The notes beneath the pieces are model-generated. The model did not search any database. It worked only from the letters and a program-made list of their open reading frames with translations, and was not told the origin of the DNA. Both the position numbers and the translations under genes were made by a program. From IMG/VR virus record IMGVR_UViG_3300025138_000325, positions 1 to 25,068 of that record: 25,068 nt of DNA; one strand, 5' to 3'. Positions 17,837 to 23,163 of this stretch are shown in pieces (the first letter of the stretch is position 1; the number at the start of each line of letters is the position of its first letter). The stretch is from a virus.

Positions 17837-18248
17837 TTGGATCCTTACTTTTTTCATTAAATGACTTATATCCTGCTTTTATCAACGCACAATAAAGTTG
17901 ATAAGGAGTTAAGATATACCATTTATAGAATCCTATTAAACGCATTATAAAAGAAACGCAGGTCATATCTTTTATTCTAAAGAGCTGCCATTGTTCTTTT
18001 TCTGGACATCTTAATACTTTGTAGTCTTTCAAATAGAATAACATAGTTTCAAGTTGTTCTGGATTTACTAAGCTATGTTTTATTCCTGCGTGTGTATATT
18101 CTAAATGAATCCATAAATTTTTTTCTGGATCAAAATTTAAAGCTCCACAATGTTTAAAACCTTTTTTTAAAAACTGTAACCATTCTGGATAAGGATATTC
18201 ATCTGCTTCATAAAAATATACTAACCATTCCTTTTGAATATGTCCCAT
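17823..18248 (-). CDS. Terminase-adjacent protein, possible permuted papain-like (NlpC/P60-type) fold
   Basis: 141 aa. H33 sits in FKHCGALNF, followed by LWIHLEY (H48), a Glu/Lys-rich middle, and then DMTCVSFIMRLIGF with C97 at the start of a helix and TPYQLYCAL at 114-122. The order His-containing strand, then Cys helix, then a (T/S)P-x-x-L motif is that of circularly permuted NlpC/P60 or YiiX-like proteins. I have seen similar 'TCV.FV...LG....TPYQLY' proteins beside phage terminases. If active it could be a peptidase or amidase, but it could also be a catalytically dead fold. It overlaps the end of terL by 28 bases, with RBS AAGGAAAG. Confidence 0.5.
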   Translation of the reverse strand: MGHIQKEWLVYFYEADEYPYPEWLQFLKKGFKHCGALNFDPEKNLWIHLEYTHAGIKHSLVNPEQLETMLFYLKDYKVLRCPEKEQWQLFRIKDMTCVSFIMRLIGFYKWYILTPYQLYCALIKAGYKSFNEKSKDPNVKN

Positions 18249-19753
18249 ACTTTCCTTTTACTTGTACCTGGCTTTTGAAATACATCCCATTGTTTCTTAG
18301 CAACAGTTGGTTGTGTTTGTATTTTACCAGACATCATTGTTCTACCTTCACCAGCTCCCATCATTAAATATTGTAAAGCATCATGAACGTGAGAGTATCT
18401 ATTCTTTAATGGTTTCTCATCATATCTATCTCCAGATACTTGTAGTCTTCTATAATGATAACCACCATTAAAACCTTTTTTAAGATTGATACAATCAGTA
18501 CTCATAATAAATCCTGGTGATCCATCTACTAATCTTGAAAGTGTAGAATCAACAGCTTCTATTCTTAAAGCAACATCATTAGATGGTGCAGGTATAGCTT
18601 TTAATCCACAGTTTCTCATAATTTGAAATGGAGTTCTTTCATCTGTTTGTGATCTAAAATCTCCAGCAGGATCTCCATAGATCATAATCTCATGTCCTTT
18701 ATATAATTTTGCAAGTTCTCCTCTCAGTAATTCTGAGAATCTAATTACACCCATCTCAAAACAAACAAGCTCATTAATAATATTCCATTTACCTGTTGTA
18801 GTTCTTTGACCAAAGACAGCAGCAGGAGTTAATCCAAAGTCAACTCCAATCCATATTGGTTGTCCTGGTATTAAATCTATTTTATTTTTTGTTATGTGTA
18901 ATTCTTCTTTGAAGCTGTGATACACAGGTTTACCTTCTTCAATAGATCCTAGTTTATTTAAAACATAAACATCTATCCATCCTTTTGTTTTACCTCTAAT
19001 AATATTGTTATAATATTTTGGGGTTAGGTTTTTTTTATTTTCTGATTTAATGTTATCTTCATATGCACTTATAAATCCATCCTTATCTTTGTTTTCTAGC
19101 AAAGCAGGGGGTTGTGTATAGAAACTCCAGTTGTCTGGTTTAATTAACATTAAAGCTTCATCTCGAGAGATGTGATCTGGTACAGGTACATCTGCTGCCA
19201 TGATCGGCCACCAGTGATCTTCTTCTGGTGCATTGGTATCAGCTATAACTCCATACCAACTAGCTCCACCATCTCTCATACTAGGAAATCTTCCTACCCT
19301 CATAGTACAAGCATCTATAATTGATTTGGGTATTTCTCTTGCTTCATTAACCCAAACGCCAGTCAATTCTAATGATAGTAATTTCTTAACATCTTCTGGT
19401 CTATCAAGAGCTAAGAAGATAACTTCTACATCAAGTTCACCAACTAAGATTCTATGAGTATAAGGAACACTCCAGGCGAAGTTACCCCAGGTTTCTTCTG
19501 GAAACCAATCTAACCATGTTTTGATTGTTGTAGTTCTAAGCTGTGGATTTGTATTTCTAATCACAGCCCATCTAGATTTTCTTTTACCTGTTGCATTCTT
19601 CTTTTGTAATAAAGCTCGTCTAAATATTTCAATACAACACGCTACCGATTTTCCAGAACCTACTGGACCACGAAGTCCTCTAAAGAAGTCTTCTGACTTC
19701 ATAAACTTTTTAAGAGTATCGCCTTCTGGTTTGTATTTAAAGTTAATCGACAT
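18221..19753 (-). CDS. terL: Terminase large subunit
   Basis: 510 aa. The ATPase domain has Walker A at residues 29-36 (GPVGSGKS), an adenine-binding-side strand (RWAVIRNTNPQLR at 61-73) and Walker B with catalytic Glu at 131-138 (TGVWVNEA, E137). The RNase H-like nuclease domain has D305 (GVDFG), D361 (IYGDPAG) and D458 in SHVHDALQYLMMG. All key residues are present. It pumps DNA into the prohead and cuts the concatemer. It is preceded by a Ref-like HNH gene and a 62-aa protein, whose last 11 bases overlap its start. I do not infer the packaging type (cos, pac or direct terminal repeat) from this. Confidence 0.95.
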   Translation of the reverse strand: MSINFKYKPEGDTLKKFMKSEDFFRGLRGPVGSGKSVACCIEIFRRALLQKKNATGKRKSRWAVIRNTNPQLRTTTIKTWLDWFPEETWGNFAWSVPYTHRILVGELDVEVIFLALDRPEDVKKLLSLELTGVWVNEAREIPKSIIDACTMRVGRFPSMRDGGASWYGVIADTNAPEEDHWWPIMAADVPVPDHISRDEALMLIKPDNWSFYTQPPALLENKDKDGFISAYEDNIKSENKKNLTPKYYNNIIRGKTKGWIDVYVLNKLGSIEEGKPVYHSFKEELHITKNKIDLIPGQPIWIGVDFGLTPAAVFGQRTTTGKWNIINELVCFEMGVIRFSELLRGELAKLYKGHEIMIYGDPAGDFRSQTDERTPFQIMRNCGLKAIPAPSNDVALRIEAVDSTLSRLVDGSPGFIMSTDCINLKKGFNGGYHYRRLQVSGDRYDEKPLKNRYSHVHDALQYLMMGAGEGRTMMSGKIQTQPTVAKKQWDVFQKPGTSKRKVWDIFKRNG

Positions 19754-19931
19754 TTACACCAACATTTGCTTTTAACAGATTGTATATAGTTTCTTCACCA
19801 AAAGCTTCAACAAGTTTATCAGCTTCATAGTCTGTTATCATATGTGTTGGGTAATTTTTTAAATGTACTTTCTTAACAATAGTTCGTAATCGTTTACGAT
19901 CTTTTAAACTTAGATTATTGAGGAACGACAT
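19743..19931 (-). CDS. Conserved-looking small hypothetical protein upstream of terL
   Basis: 62 aa, beginning MSFLNNLSLKDRKRLRTIVKKVHLKNYP and continuing THMITDYEADKLVEAFGEETIYNLL. It is helical with a basic first half and an acidic second half. Similar 'LS.KDRKRIKTIVKKVH.K.YP..FITDYEADKLID' proteins occur before terL in marine podoviruses, but I know no function. It overlaps the HNH gene by 22 bases and the terL start by 11, so it is embedded in the packaging operon. DNA or terminase binding is a guess from charge and neighbours. Confidence 0.65.
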   Translation of the reverse strand: MSFLNNLSLKDRKRLRTIVKKVHLKNYPTHMITDYEADKLVEAFGEETIYNLLKANVGVNVD

Positions 19932-20197
19932 TTTAATTCTTCTACCCTTTCTAAAACTATCTTAAGTATTTCTTCTTCTTTGCCAAACTTTTCTTCAAAT
20001 GCCTTCTTAGCCATGTGTATAGAGAAGTTACCTTGATGATGGTCATGACATAAGGGAATTACGTGGAAGTGGCTTGTACGCCTTCCTATGCCAGTTCCAG
20101 GGGGTCTTATATGATGTAGGTTAGCTGGTCTTTCGCAAACATAGCAGCCAAGCTCAGCTACCCACCTCATATGTTCTCTTTCTTTCTTTGTCGCCAT
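19910..20197 (-). CDS. HNH endonuclease, Ref/DUF968-like
   Basis: 95 aa. Zinc and active-site pattern: C18-x2-C21, then LHHI (H28, H29), GTGIGRRTSHFHVIPLCHDHH (C50, H53, H54) and GNFSIH (H61), followed by AKKAFEEKFG. This order, including 'CHxHHxG..SIH...K.FE..YG', is that of the phage P1 Ref / DUF968 type HNH nuclease, which cuts DNA in single-strand or recombination settings. HNH proteins next to terminase are needed for DNA packaging cuts in some phages such as HK97. Start is a TAATG overlap with the upstream 44-aa gene. Either packaging or recombination is possible. Confidence 0.85.
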   Translation of the reverse strand: MATKKEREHMRWVAELGCYVCERPANLHHIRPPGTGIGRRTSHFHVIPLCHDHHQGNFSIHMAKKAFEEKFGKEEEILKIVLERVEELKCRSSII

Positions 20198-20331
20198 TAC
20201 TTTTTCTTTTTCATTTTAGCCATGATCTTTTTTTTCAAGGCATCTGGTAATGTTTTTTGTTTTGAACTTAACTTGCTTTTTGCAGCAGGTCTTCCTCTTT
20301 TTGAACCATAGGTTCCTTTTCCGTAGGGCAT
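20197..20331 (-). CDS. Tiny basic protein (MPYGKGTYGSKRGRP type)
   Basis: 44 aa, with one of the best ribosome sites in the window (GGAGGATAA directly before ATG at 20331). It begins MPYGKGTYGSKRGRPAAKSK and ends in a poly-basic tail (KKIMAKMKKKK). Proteins with this opening are widespread among phages as tiny lysine-rich proteins of unknown role. Its first 63 bases overlap the end of the 70-aa gene in another frame. It is joined to the HNH gene by TAATG. Nucleic-acid binding is suggested by charge only. Confidence 0.65.
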   Translation of the reverse strand: MPYGKGTYGSKRGRPAAKSKLSSKQKTLPDALKKKIMAKMKKKK

Positions 20332-20480
20332 TTATCCTCCATTACTTGTTCGTATGTTGATCTGCATCCATCTGGTGTTGCAGCACTAGCCATCTGTATT
20401 GCTTGTATATCATTATCGGCTGAATATACAATCTCTCTTTTGAGAGTGTCATCTTGCCATATGTTTACTTTGTAATTCAT
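20268..20480 (-). CDS. Small hypothetical protein
   Basis: 70 aa from ATG at 20480, chosen because AGGAGAG lies 2-7 bases upstream. An in-frame ATG at 20543 exists but would put a poorly conserved-looking, Phe-rich extension across the real RBS. The N-terminal half, MNYKVNIWQDDTLKREIVYSADNDIQAIQMASA, looks like a beta-beta-alpha unit. The second half is acidic. Its last 21 codons overlap the start of the next gene. I do not recognise a family. The overlap with a gene having a stronger RBS slightly lowers confidence in its C-terminus. Confidence 0.5.
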   Translation of the reverse strand: MNYKVNIWQDDTLKREIVYSADNDIQAIQMASAATPDGCRSTYEQVMEDKCPTEKEPMVQKEEDLLQKAS

Positions 20481-20552
20481 GTTCTCTCCTTTGTTTGTTG
20501 GAAGGAAGAACCTTATAGAACTAAAAAAAATTTTGAAACGCACTTAGCAATG

Positions 20553-20687
20553 CTAACGCCCTTGCCCTTTGTACCTAGTTTGTTTCTGTTGTAGTTTTTT
20601 TGATTTGTTCAGACTCTTTGTATGAACGCCCTTTCTTTTCTTAGGCTTATCTCGTGGTATAAAATGTGTAAACTTTTGCTTTGCCAT
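20553..20687 (-). CDS. Tiny basic protein (HFIPR-KPKKR type)
   Basis: 44 aa, MAKQKFTHFIPRDKPKKRKG followed by VHTKSLNKSKKLQQKQ and ending RYKGQGR. This composition and order (HF-x-PR-x-KPKKR-x-G...H-K-S-LNK...Y-x-GQGR) match a tiny cationic protein I have repeatedly seen in marine phage genomes, usually near the terminase. Function unknown, presumably nucleic-acid or ribosome related by charge. RBS AAAAGG lies about 6 bases before the ATG. Downstream on the minus strand come a TTAGC-att-GCTAA hairpin and an eight-T run, which might terminate weakly. Confidence 0.65.
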   Translation of the reverse strand: MAKQKFTHFIPRDKPKKRKGVHTKSLNKSKKLQQKQTRYKGQGR

Positions 20688-20725
20688 GTGTACCTTTTTG
20701 AACCCTGTTGTCCGTGATAGTCGCC

Positions 20726-20750
20726 TCGTCAGCTATGGCTGATGATTTTT
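20726..20750 (+). terminator. Plus-strand terminator-like hairpin in the terS downstream gap
   Basis: TCGTCAGC (20726-20733) pairs with GCTGATGA (20738-20745) through a four-base loop and is followed at once by five Ts (20746-20750). The one non-Watson-Crick position is G-T, a valid wobble in plus-strand RNA but an A-C mismatch in minus-strand RNA. Both points favour a plus-strand transcript, although every gene here is on the minus strand. Confidence 0.45.
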
Positions 20751-20793
20751 GCCCCCACCCTCCGACTCTGCGAGTCTACATGGAGTGGGTGCA
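20750..20793. other. GC-rich imperfect hairpin between terS and the next gene
   Basis: GACTC-tgc-GAGTC (20764-20776) is nested inside TCC/GGA (20761-20763 with 20782-20784), CCCAC/GTGGG (20754-20758 with 20785-20789) and TGC/GCA (20750-20752 with 20791-20793), with small bulges. An outer CGTGA/TCACG pair (20713-20717 with 20804-20808) could close the whole gap. This 116-base gap is strikingly GC-rich for this genome. It could be a structured RNA, a packaging site or an RNA processing element; the strand is undetermined. Confidence 0.4.
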
Positions 20794-20803
20794 TACCAAC
20801 GCC

Positions 20804-21178
20804 TCACGTTAAATCAATATTAATCTTAATATCCCCCTGTATGTTGTGACTCACCTTATCTGGTGCTCTCAACCCTACTCTATCGAGAATATCTCTACTA
20901 GCTTCTAGTTGAACGTATTCACTCCTTGCTCCACTGGATAGCTCGATCATCTTCCTACTCGCACTTACTGCCCCAAGTCCAAGAGTTTGTGCCACACGTT
21001 GTTGCATATACTGTTGTACCTTTGGTAAACGTAGTGTGCGAGAAGCACTTACTCTCGCTGAATCTTTACTAACATTCGTTGAATATCCTGCTGTTTTAGC
21101 AGCTTCAGTTATACTACACCCAGTAGCTACGATAGTATCTACTAATGCTCGTTGTTTCTCTGTAAGATCGTCTTTCAT
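20804..21178 (-). CDS. terS: Terminase small subunit
   Basis: 124 aa. The N-terminal part has the terminase small-subunit pattern: LTEKQRALVDTIVATGCSITEAAKTAGYS (residues 5-33), which is a helix-turn-helix, followed by ASRTLRLPKVQQYMQQR (45-61), then LGLGAVSASRKMIEL and a C-terminal tail for oligomerisation or large-subunit contact. It recognises phage DNA and brings in the large subunit. It is the first gene of the leftward operon. It faces the divergent gap, and a GC-rich gap separates it from the rest of the packaging genes. In 'Terminase_2' type proteins the spacing of these helices is the same. No better alternative, such as a generic regulator, fits the position. Confidence 0.8.
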   Translation of the reverse strand: MKDDLTEKQRALVDTIVATGCSITEAAKTAGYSTNVSKDSARVSASRTLRLPKVQQYMQQRVAQTLGLGAVSASRKMIELSSGARSEYVQLEASRDILDRVGLRAPDKVSHNIQGDIKINIDLT

Positions 21179-21197
21179 AACACTTATTTATTCTACC

Positions 21198-21234
21198 CTT
21201 ATAGGTACGTAGATATTAATTTTCCTTGTGTCAA
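21198..21234 (-). promoter_or_regulatory. Candidate promoter of the leftward (late) operon
   Basis: On the minus strand a perfect TTGACA -35 box lies at 21234-21229, inside an inverted CTTG-aca-CAAG. At 17-base spacing the -10 would be a poor TACGTA (21211-21206). A good TATAAG box lies at 21203-21198 but too far for this -35. The region leads straight into terS. A sigma-70 type promoter is plausible but not certain. Confidence 0.35.
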
Positions 21235-21284
21235 GACAAATAACAGACCTTTAGTGATATATCAAACTCACATAACTAGATGTT

Positions 21285-21625
21285 GTATGGCGACTAACAG
21301 GCTCTAGTGCTTTGCACCCAAGCCCTTCGGTCTTGTCCCTAAAGGGTAACGATCCTGGTCGCAAGTAATGGAGTTGCCAAAGGCAACGCTTAGAACCCCA
21401 TACGCAATTAGCTTCGCTACCATTCGCTGTTGCTCATTATTGCTATGGGTCCCCCTCTACACACGTAATCGCTGGAGTATAACAAGGAATCCCCTCATCC
21501 ATTCAATAGGGCGTAATGTCCACAAGGGACATGAACGCCACACCCTAAAGGGTGTCGAGCTATTGAGTGGCGAGTACTCCCCTTGTTTACTTAGCGATAC
21601 CACGTGCGTTAGGCACTGTTGGTAT
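21285..21625 (+). ncRNA. Large structured non-coding RNA candidate with pseudoknot
   Basis: About 340 bases, GC-rich against an AT-rich background, with no credible gene. Helices on the plus strand: 285-290/398-403; 291-294/358-361 with 298-301/354-357; hairpins 307-317, 319-335, 337-346 and a perfect 373-387; 404-408/439-443; hairpin 409-419; 468-473/593-598 enclosing a pseudoknot formed by 474-479/575-580 and 481-487/581-587; an 11-bp helix 499-509/560-570 closing a three-way junction with arms 510-539 and 540-555; and 3' hairpin 599-623 (all +21000). Wobbles T21502-G21567, T21480-G21574 and T21284-G21404 fit RNA from this strand. The architecture does not match the tRNA, tmRNA, RNase P, HDV-like or group I arrangements I know. 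It could be a free RNA or the leader of the rightward operon. A replication or packaging site is the alternative. Confidence 0.6.
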
Positions 21626-21630
21626 ATAAT
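21625..21630 (+). promoter_or_regulatory. Candidate -10 box before the first rightward gene
   Basis: TATAAT at 21625-21630, preceded by TGGTA, sits 24 bases before the first rightward start codon. No TTGACA-like -35 is found 16-18 bases upstream (the bases there read acgtgc, inside the RNA's last hairpin). It may be an extended -10 promoter or a chance AT-rich match. Confidence 0.3.
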
Positions 21631-21653
21631 AAACGATAAACAGAAAGGTTACT

Positions 21654-21824
21654 ATGGAGTACGTTAAATACTATGAGTTGATAGTTGATGAGCATGATAA
21701 GAAAAGAGTGCTTGAATTATCAATGTTAAAAGAAGAAGCTATAGTGAAATGTGACTATGATAAAGTTAATGAACTGAATAGCGAAATTAATAATATAACA
21801 AAAGGAGTTAAATATGATGGCTAG
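21654..21824 (+). CDS. First rightward gene, small hypothetical protein
   Basis: 56 aa, MEYVKYYELIVDEHDKKRVL followed by LSMLKEEAIVKCDYDKVNELNSEINNITKG. This is a short strand or helix and then a coiled-coil-prone pair of helices. RBS AGAAAGG lies 6 bases before the ATG. The next gene begins 11 bases before its stop, so the two are translationally coupled. I recognise no family. As the first product of the rightward arm, immediately behind the structured RNA, it is a natural candidate for an early host-directed or regulatory protein, but that is inference from position. Confidence 0.6.
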   Translation: MEYVKYYELIVDEHDKKRVLELSMLKEEAIVKCDYDKVNELNSEINNITKGVKYDG

Positions 21825-22311
21825 TGAACTAAATCAACAAGACTATTCTGATAGCAGACTAGGTGATATGGAAGATGTGTTAGATTGTGTTGATATGAAG
21901 TCTGGTATTAAGACTTTTTTCGATACAGTAATTTCACCATTTGCAGATCATCAAGATTGGACAATGTTGGCTGAATGGAATGCTAATAGTATTATTGGTG
22001 TATTCCAAAGACATCATGAACAATGTATAAAATCTTTAGATAAAACTAGAGATCTTATGAAGAATGCTATGAGAGAAGATGTTGGCAATGAGATCACTAA
22101 ACTAAATGTTGATAAGTTAATATTTAGACGAGATGCTCAAGAAGTTAATATCAAAAGAGCAGAAGCAATATTAAATGAGTTTCATATCTGTTATGAAGTG
22201 ACATTTGGTAAAAAGTTTATGCCTCAAAGCAGAACTGCTGCCAAAGATGTAACTAAACAGATGAAAGAATATAATGTTGCAAGACTTAAAGAAGCTTTAG
22301 GTCAGAAATAA
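21814..22311 (+). CDS. Hypothetical early protein
   Basis: 165 aa, mostly helical, moderately charged, with no signal peptide or membrane segment. The N-terminal 30 residues are acidic (DYSDSRLGDMEDVLDCVDM). Then come FFDTVISPFADHQDWTMLAEWNANSIIGVFQRHHEQ (about 35-71), two long charged helices and a basic C-terminus (AAKDVTKQMKEYNVARLKEALGQK). Start ATG at 21814 follows AAAGGAG; the ATG at 21817 would also work. A rho-independent terminator follows 10 bases after the stop, so this and the 56-aa gene form a two-gene transcription unit, possibly with the upstream RNA. I do not recognise a family. Confidence 0.75.
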   Translation: MMASELNQQDYSDSRLGDMEDVLDCVDMKSGIKTFFDTVISPFADHQDWTMLAEWNANSIIGVFQRHHEQCIKSLDKTRDLMKNAMREDVGNEITKLNVDKLIFRRDAQEVNIKRAEAILNEFHICYEVTFGKKFMPQSRTAAKDVTKQMKEYNVARLKEALGQK

Positions 22312-22321
22312 TTAGATAATT

Positions 22322-22358
22322 AAGCCCTGTACTCATCATTGGGTATGGGGCTTTTTTT
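22322..22358 (+). terminator. Rho-independent terminator after the first rightward pair
   Basis: AAGCCC (22322-22327) pairs with GGGCTT (22348-22353). An inner ACTC/GGGT stem (22331-22334 with 22341-22344) includes one wobble valid only in plus-strand RNA. A run of seven Ts ends at 22358. It lies 10 bases after the stop of the 165-aa gene. This is the clearest intrinsic terminator in the window. Confidence 0.85.
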
Positions 22359-22368
22359 CTCGCTAAGA

Positions 22369-22419
22369 GCCTATTTTCAAAACGTTCGGCGTTGAAAATC
22401 ATTAGGCGTTGCTGCCGAA
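22369..22419 (+). other. Predicted pseudoknotted leader of the membrane-protein genes
   Basis: ATTTTCAA (22373-22380) and TTGAAAAT (22392-22399) form a perfect 8-bp stem, extended by GCCT/AGGC (22369-22372 with 22404-22407) over a bulge. The loop sequence TTCGGC (22385-22390) is complementary to GCCGAA (22414-22419) downstream, giving an H-type pseudoknot. It lies between the terminator and the RBS of the 61-aa gene. A leader control element is plausible. Confidence 0.45.
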
Positions 22420-22450
22420 ACTCTAACAATAATAAACAAAGGAGAATACT

Positions 22451-22636
22451 ATGTTAATAAAACTACAAAACTGGCTAATGAATGTTGCTGCCAAATGGAT
22501 TTGGATTGCAATCATGTTGCCGATTAGAATCATTCTAGGTTTGATATTTGCTGTAGCAAAGCATATGCCTACTAAGGTTGAATTACCTTACAAAGTTGTT
22601 AAGAATGAACAACGTAAAGAAAACTGGTATAACTAA
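22451..22636 (+). CDS. Small single-span membrane protein
   Basis: 61 aa. Residues about 13-36 (AAKWIWIAIMLPIRIILGLIFAVA) form one, possibly two short, membrane segments, with basic residues on both sides and a hydrophilic C-terminus (ELPYKVVKNEQRKENWYN). RBS AAAGGAG lies 6 bases before the ATG. The stop shares a base with the next start (TAATG). No family recognised. Small membrane proteins of this kind in an early region may alter the host envelope or exclude other phages. A holin role is possible but an early position argues against it. Confidence 0.65.
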   Translation: MLIKLQNWLMNVAAKWIWIAIMLPIRIILGLIFAVAKHMPTKVELPYKVVKNEQRKENWYN

Positions 22637-22803
22637 TGGAAGTACTTATGAGAATCATGATGACACTTACAGGACTTATATTAGGTATGTTAGGTATGAT
22701 AACAGCAATACATTCTGATCACTATGTATTAGGGATCTTAATTAGTTTTGCTGGTGTCATGACAATGTTAACAGGACTACCAGATAACCAAAAGGACAGA
22801 TGA
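22636..22803 (+). CDS. Small two-span membrane protein
   Basis: 55 aa. Residues 6-25 (RIMMTLTGLILGMLGMITAI) and 31-48 (VLGILISFAGVMTMLTGL) are two hydrophobic segments separated by a short HSDHY turn, an alpha-hairpin membrane topology. It is Met- and Gly-rich. Start is coupled to the previous stop (TAATG), and the end overlaps the next start (ATGA). Alternative starts at the Met codons 5, 8 or 9 are possible, but the coupling favours 22636. No family recognised. Probably works with the 61-aa membrane protein made just before it. Confidence 0.6.
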   Translation: MEVLMRIMMTLTGLILGMLGMITAIHSDHYVLGILISFAGVMTMLTGLPDNQKDR

Positions 22804-23003
22804 CTAGATACAAACAACATATAATAGATGAACTAGCTAAGTTGCAATTTGATTATGCAGAATGCAGAATTGAAATGGATGAATTTATTTCTGGTATAAC
22901 TAGACTAGGAGTAGATTCACCTGGCGACATAGAGGAGCATAGATCAAATGCAGAAGAAGCAAGATACGACTACAAAGTATCTAAACATGAAGATAAGTTT
23001 TAA
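22800..23003 (+). CDS. Small charged hypothetical protein
   Basis: 67 aa, MTRYKQHIIDELAKLQFDYAEC followed by EMDEFISGITRLGVDSPGDIEEHRSNAEEARYDYK. It is two acidic helices around a short loop. RBS AAAAGGA lies just ahead, and the start overlaps the upstream stop (ATGA). It is overlapped at its 3' end by the next gene in another frame. No family recognised. Codon use and coupling support translation. Confidence 0.6.
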   Translation: MTRYKQHIIDELAKLQFDYAECRIEMDEFISGITRLGVDSPGDIEEHRSNAEEARYDYKVSKHEDKF

Positions 23004-23163
23004 AGAGATATTTGATTTACAACATATATTAAAACTATATTTTCTAGAGCAAGAAGCATTAGCTTATAAAAATACTAAAGATATTAAATGTTATAACTTT
23101 AATGAAAGATTAAAGCATTTAGTAGCATTGTATGAATTAGAGAATCCTAGCGTAGAAGATTAG
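22948..23163 (+). CDS. Small hypothetical protein
   Basis: 71 aa from 22948, where GAGGAG lies about 10 bases upstream. An internal Met at 22987 (MKISFKEIFDLQHILKLYFLEQEAL) would give 58 aa and looks like the real folded part, but it has no good RBS of its own. The protein is helical with two amphipathic helices (IFDLQHILKLYFLEQEALAY and FNERLKHLVALYELE). It overlaps the preceding gene by 56 bases if the upstream start is used, 17 if the internal one is used. No family recognised. Confidence 0.5.
   Translation: MQKKQDTTTKYLNMKISFKEIFDLQHILKLYFLEQEALAYKNTKDIKCYNFNERLKHLVALYELENPSVED

Noticed and set aside
20700-20810. tRNA gene in the GC-rich gap
   Set aside because: No acceptor stem, anticodon loop or TTCGA-type T-loop can be arranged; the pairing gives two independent hairpins instead.
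21474-21587. HDV-like self-cleaving ribozyme
   Set aside because: The 7-bp first stem and interleaved second stem recall the HDV layout, but the second stem's 3' strand directly follows the first stem, leaving no room for P4 or the catalytic-cytosine joining segment.
21285-21625. Group I intron, tmRNA or RNase P RNA
   Set aside because: The helix order does not give the P3/P7 arrangement of group I introns. There is no tRNA-like end or tag frame for tmRNA and no RNase P core motifs. The gap is also not inside a gene.
21368-21667. 99-codon open frame on the plus strand in the divergent gap
   Set aside because: It has no ribosome site, its amino-acid composition is unlike its neighbours, and it runs through nearly every hairpin of the structured RNA. 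The GC-rich RNA explains the lack of stop codons.
22451-22803. Holin/lysis cassette from the two small membrane proteins
   Set aside because: No endolysin or spanin gene is next to them, and they lie in the probable early region, so a lysis role is not supported by what is visible.
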